A stretch of 64,000 nt of DNA, from contig CAUJLY010000006.1 in the NCBI GenBank assembly GCA_963281155.1, positions 11,098,001-11,162,000 of the forward strand, read 5' to 3'. Position numbers and translations under genes: made by a program. Below are positions 57,500 to 64,000 of the stretch, in pieces. The notes below the pieces were generated by a model. The model had not been told where the DNA came from. It worked only from the letters and a program-made list of their open reading frames with translations, and did not search any database. How positions within the stretch are numbered: the first letter of the stretch is position 1; each line of letters opens with the position of its first letter. The stretch comes from Rhabditophanes sp. KR3021. Its lineage: Eukaryota > Nematoda > Chromadorea > Rhabditida > Alloionematidae.

Positions 57500-59941
57500 T
57501 TACATATACCAATCAAGCAAAGTATTTTTGTCTATGCCACGAACATTCAAAAGTTGATCCTTAACATCATCAATATCAATAGCATTAAGAGATGGTTTCT
57601 TTTTCTTTTCTAAATCATTAAAATTGTAGCAATTAAATATAGTTATTCCAGCAACCAGTTTAGCTTTCCATTGAAGATGTTTATGGTAATATGAGTTAAA
57701 ATCAACCGTAAAGCATTTTTCAGCAACTTGACGTAACTGTTGAATATGAAAAGGAAGATGGTTAGGCTGTAAAAATGGTTTTAATTGAGAAATTTCAATT
57801 GTATTGTCATGAACAATTGATAATGAACGTAACAAAAGAGAAATTTCATAGCCAACTAAAATTGTAGATTCATCCATTTTTTCAAAAATCTTTTCTCGTA
57901 AGACATTTTTAGACACAAATGCATTTGAAAGATCATCTCTTGTCGTAAATGTTTCTCCAGAATAAACAATTTTAACATTTTCAGGCATTTCAACATTTAA
58001 TTCCATTATTAAATTTTTGTGAACATCCATCATAACAAATCTAGTCACAAAAGGTCCTTGATTTGTATAGACAACATCTCCACATACAATTAAAACTCTA
58101 TTTGAAGGAATGGCATCATTTTTCCTTACACTTTCAAATTCCTTAGATTGCGATAGCGGCAAAAGATCTGTATAATGTGTATCAAATTGGTGAATATCCC
58201 CACCCTCTTCAGTAATAGTACATGGTTCTTGATCTTCAAGCACATTAAATTCATCGTCTATTTTGTAATCTTTTTTACATCTAAAACATGTAATGTGTTC
58301 TTTTTTCTTATCCATAAACATTTTATAACCTCCATGATTAGCAAAATTTAATAGTCTTGGTTGTTTGTCACAATCTTCTTCCCACATTGGAAACTTTAAT
58401 CTTAACTTTTCATCATTTGATCTAATTATTTGAGAATGCAAATGGTTATATAACGTATTGTCGAAACCTTTTGGATGAATAATTAATCTTTTAAATGGTT
58501 TGGCTTGGCCATTTAAATTTTCATTTTCTAATAAAAGTTCATGGTGATTCCATTTGGATTTGATATTTGGGTTTTTTTCATTTACATTAACGAAATTTGT
58601 TGTTTCCATTTCTTTAGATTCAGCTACTATTTCATTAGGATCAGATAAATAAAAGTTTTGTTCAGTACCATCCGTTTTAATAAGGTTTTGATTATTTTTA
58701 ACCTTCTTTTCTTTCTTGTGGCACAACTTTCCATCTGGAATTTTCTTCTTAAATTCTACTATTTCTACATCATCTTCAATATCATCAACTATAACGACAT
58801 TTTCATCCACATCTTCATTTTGTTGTTCTTTATTTTGAATTTTGACCAATTTATTTGATTCACGTGCCATACTTTGTCTCCAAACACTCATCATAATAGC
58901 CATATAAGCAGACGCTTTTCTTTCACTTGATTTTCTATTTGATTTATCATTAGATAAAACTGAAATATCATCAACATCTTGGCTTAGCCCAAACAAATAT
59001 TCCTTTAATGGAACACCAGCAGGTTGAAAATATTTAACCAAAGACAAATCTACACAACATGAATAATTCATTTCTAATGCTCTTAACACCGGTCCTAATT
59101 GATACCCAATAAGTAATGTTTGTGCCCCAACATACTTCTTTATTTTTTCTTGTAATTGCTTTAAGGTACATGTAAAATTACCTAATTTAGCAACCTTAAT
59201 ATTGTTATTATTTGGATATCCTGGATTAACAATTCTATCTTTAAATGGAACTGTTTCAGACAGTAACAAATTGTAATTAGCATCAATTAAGTATAATCCA
59301 ACTATTTCAAGTCCGCCAGTTGTGTAAATTAAATCTCCATGAAGAGCAGCAACTTTAAGTGTCTTAGTTTCATCCCTATGATTATACTTAGCTCTTTTTT
59401 CAAAAGGTAATATTTGTGTTTGATGTTCCCTCCATGTTCTAATAATTCTACCGGTACCATCAATAATTTCACATCGTGGATTATATTCCTGTGGTTCTAA
59501 ATCAAGCGAAACCAAGTAAGCTTGTCCACAATTAGTACATACTCTATCGAAACAATCTTTTTCAGCATATGCACCAACGTGTTGTGTTGCAATGGTGCTT
59601 AATTGATTTCGAATAGGATGCTTGCCTTGTTTATGCAGTACAGGAAACGTACAATGATAGTAATAATTGTAGAAATCATAAATGTGATCATTTTTAGAGT
59701 ATGATACGAATTTTTGTATTTCTGTTTCATCTAAATGTGTAGAGTAATCATAAGTATCAACTAAGGTTTTGAAGTACTTAGAATCAGCATTTGCTGGAAT
59801 TATTTTTGGAAATGTACAGGGCATTCTGACTTTTAAATATAATGCGTGAGCTTTTTGTGAATATAATTCGCTTAGAGACATACACCACAACAAATAAATA
59901 GATGTGTTTGGTGGGAATAGTTGTAGCAAAGTTTGTTGTTC
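57500..59941 (-). CDS. Tandem REXO1-like exonuclease-fold protein, catalytic residues lost
   Basis: One long frame of about 813 codons; an acceptor (TTTTAG) at 59942 suggests another exon upstream that I could not place, or translation may start at the ATG at 59884. The protein has two similar halves. Counting from 59929: CTNC (131-134), AALHGDLIYTTGGLE (194-208), LLIGYQLGPVLRAL (272-285) and RKSSERKASAYM (332-343); then CFRC (548-551), IVCGDVVYTNQG (614-625) and LVGYEISLLLRSL (691-703). These match REXO1-type exonucleases, where the motifs are ALDCEMxYT, LIGHSxxSDLxAL and HSSxEDAxA. The aspartate/glutamate/histidine residues needed for RNA 3'-end trimming are replaced in both halves. An acidic/lysine-rich linker (360-460) separates them. 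Probably a nuclear RNA-binding or scaffold derivative, by inference. Confidence 0.78.
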   Translation of the reverse strand, partial: EQQTLLQLFPPNTSIYLLWCMSLSELYSQKAHALYLKVRMPCTFPKIIPANADSKYFKTLVDTYDYSTHLDETEIQKFVSYSKNDHIYDFYNYYYHCTFPVLHKQGKHPIRNQLSTIATQHVGAYAEKDCFDRVCTNCGQAYLVSLDLEPQEYNPRCEIIDGTGRIIRTWREHQTQILPFEKRAKYNHRDETKTLKVAALHGDLIYTTGGLEIVGLYLIDANYNLLLSETVPFKDRIVNPGYPNNNNIKVAKLGNFTCTLKQLQEKIKKYVGAQTLLIGYQLGPVLRALEMNYSCCVDLSLVKYFQPAGVPLKEYLFGLSQDVDDISVLSNDKSNRKSSERKASAYMAIMMSVWRQSMARESNKLVKIQNKEQQNEDVDENVVIVDDIEDDVEIVEFKKKIPDGKLCHKKEKKVKNNQNLIKTDGTEQNFYLSDPNEIVAESKEMETTNFVNVNEKNPNIKSKWNHHELLLENENLNGQAKPFKRLIIHPKGFDNTLYNHLHSQIIRSNDEKLRLKFPMWEEDCDKQPRLLNFANHGGYKMFMDKKKEHITCFRCKKDYKIDDEFNVLEDQEPCTITEEGGDIHQFDTHYTDLLPLSQSKEFESVRKNDAIPSNRVLIVCGDVVYTNQGPFVTRFVMMDVHKNLIMELNVEMPENVKIVYSGETFTTRDDLSNAFVSKNVLREKIFEKMDESTILVGYEISLLLRSLSIVHDNTIEISQLKPFLQPNHLPFHIQQLRQVAEKCFTVDFNSYYHKHLQWKAKLVAGITIFNCYNFNDLEKKKKPSLNAIDIDDVKDQLLNVRGIDKNTLLDWYM

Positions 59942-61246
59942 CTAAAATAAATAAAAAATATTAAGTTTATGATCTGTAGTACCAATCACGAGAAATAGCC
60001 CTTCTGATATAAGTGTGGTAAACAAAATTCTTTAAATACGCGATAAAACCAATAATATTTCAACAGAAAGAATAAAAAGTAAGTATATTTGTTGTTTGCA
60101 AGAGTATATTTTATATTTCATCACAAAGCACAATTTGACAACGTCATTTCGTCTGTATTTTTTATGGGAAATGAATCATTATAAATTTATTACTTTAAAA
60201 ATGGTAATACATGTAGTGCCAAGAAATCAAATGGTTAATTTGATGACAATATGGATAACCAAATCACGTGTCAAATAAAGTAATAAAGTTTTTTTGTTAG
60301 ATAAGGATGAATATAATTGATTTTTGAGGAAATTTGTTGACTAAGAAAGTGGACTTTATTTTGTGTCTTTTTAAGGTTAATTAAAAATAAATAAAATGAT
60401 ATAAACATGTAGTCGGTAAGAAGAAGTAAATAACAACTAGTACAATACATGTAACATAATTTGACTGACATTTTAAAAACAAAATTAACTATCTTAAACA
60501 AGCAATTATTTATTTGACAAAAAATGTGAGGAATATTATAAAATATTTAGTATTAAAATAAGTAAATATTTTTGATCAAAATAGTGTACTCTACTACAAT
60601 CCTTAAGTAAAATAGGTAAAATCACGCTTTATATATTTAAAACATGAGGTCGTTAATTACAAATCACGCTTTTTTATTTAAAACATGAGGTCTTTAAGTA
60701 TTATGTATTGTCAGCAGATAGATCAAAAGTCAACCTTACGTTAAACTTATTTGATTTCTAGCAATACCAATAAATTAATGTGTTATGTGTACAATCTCTT
60801 AATTCATTATCATATTCAAGTCTTGAAATATTTGTTTTGTTTATGTATGATAGATATTTCATCATAATTTAAGGAAAGTACATACATATGTGATGTATAA
60901 ATAAATATATTTACCTTAAAGAAAGAAAAGAAAATTCTCAATTAATAATGGTATACTCCAAAGTGCCCCAATTACTGGAATTACTACATAAACAATTTTT
61001 TATTAATAAACGAAAAATAAAAGTTCACCTGATGTTTATAAATTTAATCTCAAATATAGTAAATTACTCCTTAAAACTAAACTTAATATGTATTTTTTTG
61101 AAGTAAATAGAATAAAACACCTTTCAATATTTCAAGTCAAATTTGTTAACTCAATATAATTACCAGGTGCAAATTATATCTAATTAGTAGTTAAGTTCAA
61201 AAAATAAAGTTACTTAGTTTACTCATTGAGACGTAATTTTTTTAAA
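59942..61246. other. Intergenic with a short direct repeat
   Basis: Two copies of a ~37 bp unit (AATCACGCTTT...AAAACATGAGGTC) at 60620-60656 and 60662-60697. May also contain an upstream exon of the minus-strand exonuclease-like gene. Nothing else recognised. Confidence 0.5.
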
Positions 61247-62412
61247 ATGTTTCTCAATTATTGCGATTCCTGGCTTCAATTTTTTGATTGCTATGATGAT
61301 TCTGTTTTGTATGTGCAAGATTTTATGACTCTATTTTGTATAATTACAACGATAATCTTGATTATTTATTTAACTTTTATGGATTCTGGAAAAATGTTAA
61401 GTTATGTCAAATTTTTAATTTTTACAAGTGTACTATTTATTTGTGAAACTTTATTTGTTGGAGTAATTTTAAGAGCACGTATGTTGTTACCATCAAAATG
61501 TGGTGTATGTACTGGATTAATTAGATTTCTTGGTGATACTGGATGCCATTATTCATTTGTAAGTTGTGAATATTTATTTTGATCAAATATTTTCTTTTTA
61601 AGTCGATCTTTATTTTATTTATTGGCTTGAAATTATTTATTTTCTTTATGGATATAATTGGACGTAGCAATATTATGGTTAGAAGAACTAAATTTTGGAA
61701 TTACAAAAAATCAAATATAATTTTGATGTGTATATGGTGGTTTATGTTTGCAATATTAGCATTCCTTTTTGTTGAAAGCAAGCATACTAGAATTGAATTA
61801 AGGGATATGTTTCTTAATCCCAACATTACAGATTTAGCCCCTTTTAACAAAAGTAAAATTGTTTTGTTTGGTTTAGATCATAACAAACATCCTCCGTTAT
61901 TAGTTTTAATTTTGACATTAGCACTTGCAACACCCATATTTATTATGTATTACTTATTTATTTATTATCAAATGTCTTCAGTATTTCAACTATTAATTGA
62001 ACAAAACAAAAAGGCTTCGCAGAGGCAAAATTATACGGGTATTTTAGCATATTATTTAGGTAGTTTATCAATTATAGCCATATTTTTTGCTTTACCAATT
62101 ATTTGTTTGCTTGTTACTTTGTTAATTTTGGGGAGTGAAGAATGGCGATGGCTAACATTTAATACAATAAATTATTTTCCTTCTATTATAATCATGGAGA
62201 CAGTCGTTCATAATTTCGGTATATTTATTTATTATGTTTCTTATAATAAACGGCAAAATGTAATTGCAGTTCAATCTGCGGAACAATTCAATATTGAAAG
62301 TGATTCTATGGTAATGAAATTTTTCGAATTTACATTAAATGTTATTAACAAATTTATGAATTATATTTTTACTTCAAAATTATTTATTGTCATCTTAAGA
62401 TTTGTTAAATAA
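61247..62412 (+). CDS. Seven-transmembrane chemoreceptor (Str-superfamily-like)
   Basis: Two exons (61247-61558 and 61603-62412) with a 44 bp intron give 373 residues. The ATG at 61247 opens MFLNYCDSWLQFFDCYDD, an extracellular end with cysteines. Hydrophobic segments follow; GRSNIMVRRTKFW marks the loop after transmembrane 3, a long second extracellular loop precedes transmembrane 5, and KKASQRQNYTGILAYYLGS before transmembrane 6 resembles the Str-superfamily loop. FGIFIYYVSYNKRQNV closes transmembrane 7, and about 50 further residues form the tail. A dead relative lies at 54133-54470 on the minus strand. Family assignment is less certain than for the other receptors. Confidence 0.75.
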
Positions 62413-62420
62413 ATTAGTTA

Positions 62421-62915
62421 CTATTTGAATACATCAAATACAAAATGATTATTCTCATTTTTAACAGATAAAACATCGTCTTTAACCATATTTACTTTTG
62501 CTTTATCAAATAATTGCGTCCATTTTGAATAAAAAAGTTTTGTAGCCGTAACTTGAATTCTTTCACGAATAGATGTAAGTCTTATAAAACAGGATTCAAT
62601 TGCATGACCAAAATTTGCTACAAAAATGATTTTTTATCAACGTAAATGGTTAGTCGTTTAGGTGTGTTATAGCTAAAGGCAAGACTATCGTATATTATGT
62701 TTGGTTTGTAAATGTGAAATTGAATACCTATTTTATTCTGGCTCCATTCAATTTCAAAACTAGGAAAAAATGATTATTTGGTATTTAATGAAAGCTTACT
62801 TGTTTAATTCAGACATTATTTTAGAAAGTAAATATGTTAAAAAGTATGTTGGTGCTTGAATAACAAGTATATTATAGGTATCTACTTCTAGGTGCGTTGT
62901 TTTAAATGGCATCAT
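62421..62915 (-). pseudogene. Unknown gene with one frameshift
   Basis: ATG at 62915 opens 38 codons (MMPFKTTHLEVDTYN...IMSELN), a standard 40 bp intron follows (62760-62799), and exon 2 continues FEIEWSQNKIGIQFHIYKPN... to YVDKK. In the run of A at about 62630-62636 the frame shifts by one; the next frame is clean (IFVANFGHAIESC...VNMVKDDVLS) to TAG at 62421-62423. With the frameshift ignored the product would have about 150 residues. No recognised family; the leucine-rich start recalls nematode F-box-associated proteins but this is weak. The single shift in a homopolymer could be a sequence error. Confidence 0.45.
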
Positions 62916-63089
62916 TTTAAGACATTTAGGAAAGATATATAATCTTATGAACGATCAGTTTAGTATGATTACCGAATTATCTAATTTGTTAATTATGGTA
63001 ATTCATTGTGTTGAATCTCTAGAATGCGATTTTCGAACATGGATTTAACTTCTTAAACATGGTTCAGTATGTAGTTTATTTAAAGAAAG

Positions 63090-63380
63090 TTAAAAAATCA
63101 TTAAATTATTTAGACATTTCTTAAATGGAACTTCAAAACCTTGCAATGTCTTTGTATGAATAAAAACAACAGTTCCTGTTTCTTTAAAACTTGGAAGAGT
63201 CATAACACAAACAGTATTTTTAACTCTTTTTGAATCCAATATTTCTCTTCCATATGCTTTTTGATAGCCAGCAAAATAGACACTAGGATAGTCGTCTATG
63301 ACAAGTGGATCTCTTGATATCCCAAGAACTCCTTTAATATGTTCTGGATAAGTTGAACAATAATTAAAAATATAGTTGTC
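63090..63380 (-). pseudogene. Fragment resembling the DNA polymerase delta small subunit C-terminus
   Basis: A minus-strand frame of 96 codons, with no ATG at its start and a stop at 63090. DPLVIDDYPSVYFAGYQ and VCVMTLPSFKETGTVVFIH line up with the end of POLD2-type subunits, where a PHVYFCGN block and a VTVPDFSxTxTxCLV block occur at the same spacing. POLD2 supports DNA replication by holding the catalytic subunit and PCNA together. Nothing upstream (63381-63867) resembles the rest of the gene, so this is a relic or at best a lost terminal exon. Confidence 0.5.
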
Positions 63381-63867
63381 TTATATTCATTATCGAGATG
63401 TTAATATAAGCTTTTATTTAACCTAATAAGCAGACTAGCGCAATACAACAATAATAAATATATACGAAGATATGATAAAATAGCTCGAGAGCAGGGAAGT
63501 AATAATAGGATGGTGAGCTTTGTGGGTGATATCTTCGTTGTAGAATAAGGTGTAGTAAATAGTGGCTTAAAGAGTGTTACAAAAAGATATGACATTTTGT
63601 AATATCTACACATTTATTTATGAAAAACATTTTTTGTTAATTCAATAGACATATACATTTTCAATTAGTTGAGATTTAATAATTTTGTTTTTGATAAAAT
63701 ACATAAATGAGTAGATAATGTAGTGGATTATGTATTTAATATTGTCTGATCACAATGTTATTAATACGAACACGGAAAAATACATTTAATTAGTTAGCTG
63801 AAAAGTAGTATAAAAGGATGCAAAATTTATATTTTATCATCAGTTAAAATAATTTACTTTAACAAAA
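63381..63867 (+). other. Intergenic with promoter of the last gene
   Basis: No gene. TATAAAA at 63809-63815 precedes the ATG at 63868 by about 53 bp. Confidence 0.5.
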
Positions 63868-64000
63868 ATGAAATTTGCTTCTTCTATTGTTCTTTTGGCC
63901 ATTGTTGGACAATTCTACACTCAGCATATTAATGCTAAGCCTCTTCCTGAAGGTACTAGTGATGCAATTGGTGGTCTCGTAAAGACAGCTACTGGCTTAG
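63868..64000 (+). CDS. Small secreted peptide, cut by the window edge
   Basis: The visible 44 codons start with a signal peptide (MKFASSIVLLAIVGQFYTQ) and continue HINAKPLPEGTSDAIGG, reaching a GGLVKTATGL stretch at the edge. It is the partner of the frameshifted gene at 12848-13071: the same leader, the same AACAAAAATGAAATT start context, a TATA box about 50 bp upstream, and a similar start to the glycine-rich tail. The 3' end lies outside the window. Likely a secreted glycine-rich peptide; function unknown. Confidence 0.65.
   Translation, partial: MKFASSIVLLAIVGQFYTQHINAKPLPEGTSDAIGGLVKTATGL

Noticed and set aside
58658..58858. Plus-strand hydrophobic frame
   Set aside because: Antisense to the acidic linker of the exonuclease-like protein.
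60096..60501. Two short frames between the exonuclease-like gene and the last receptor
   Set aside because: No motifs, no start context and no splice continuation.
63401..63613. Minus-strand frame tested as upstream exon of the POLD2-like fragment
   Set aside because: Its translation shows no resemblance to the polymerase subunit and no acceptor/donor pair joins the two.

Overview
The window reads as AT-rich nuclear DNA of a nematode. Genes are split by very short introns (37-52 bp in almost every case, GT-AG with TTTAG-type acceptors), and the gene families are typical of nematodes: serpentine chemoreceptors (Srt, Srv/Srg, Str, Srh/Sri types), caenopore-like saposins, ShKT proteins, a metallothionein, IgGFc-binding-domain proteins, an SLC22 transporter and cytochrome b561. 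The very small introns and AT richness would suit a clade IV lineage (Strongyloididae/Alloionematidae-like), but that placement is inference.

Layout. 0.2-1.1 kb: short-chain dehydrogenase. 2-3.8 kb: a decayed and an apparently complete chemoreceptor on the minus strand. 6.2-8.7 kb: an Srt receptor and the first copy of a ~1.96 kb segmental duplication. 9.1-11.5 kb: a decayed hAT transposon. 12.8-24.2 kb: secreted or gut-type genes (small secreted peptide relic, metallothionein, IgGFc-binding protein, a five-copy saposin cluster, an aspartic protease homologue). 24.4-26 kb: SLC22 transporter. 26.7-37.4 kb: live and dead chemoreceptors, including the second copy of the duplication. 38-40 kb: a tRNA-Val and cytochrome b561. 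41-50.6 kb: Srv/Srg and Srh/Sri receptors, a small four-span membrane protein and a three-domain ShKT protein. 51.9-53.3 kb: a second IgGFc-binding protein. 55.6-60 kb: a coiled-coil protein and a long protein built from two degenerate REXO-type exonuclease domains. 61.2-62.4 kb: another receptor. The right edge holds an unknown frameshifted gene, a relic resembling the DNA polymerase delta small subunit, and the start of a small secreted peptide gene that runs off the window.

How the genes fit together. At least nine receptor genes look complete, and about a dozen receptor fragments show every stage of decay (lost exons, frameshifts, stops, partial duplications). The saposins, aspartic protease, metallothionein and IgGFc-binding genes carry GATA-type sites (TGATAA/TTATC) and TATA boxes close to their starts. 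This suggests shared intestinal expression and a role in digestion or defence at the gut surface. Four saposin copies share a 14-base promoter word about 60 bp before the start position. The oddest protein is the tandem pseudo-exonuclease: both domains keep the REXO fold signatures but have lost the recognisable DEDDh catalytic residues, with the same replacements in both. All functional statements are from motif reading by eye; no searches were run.
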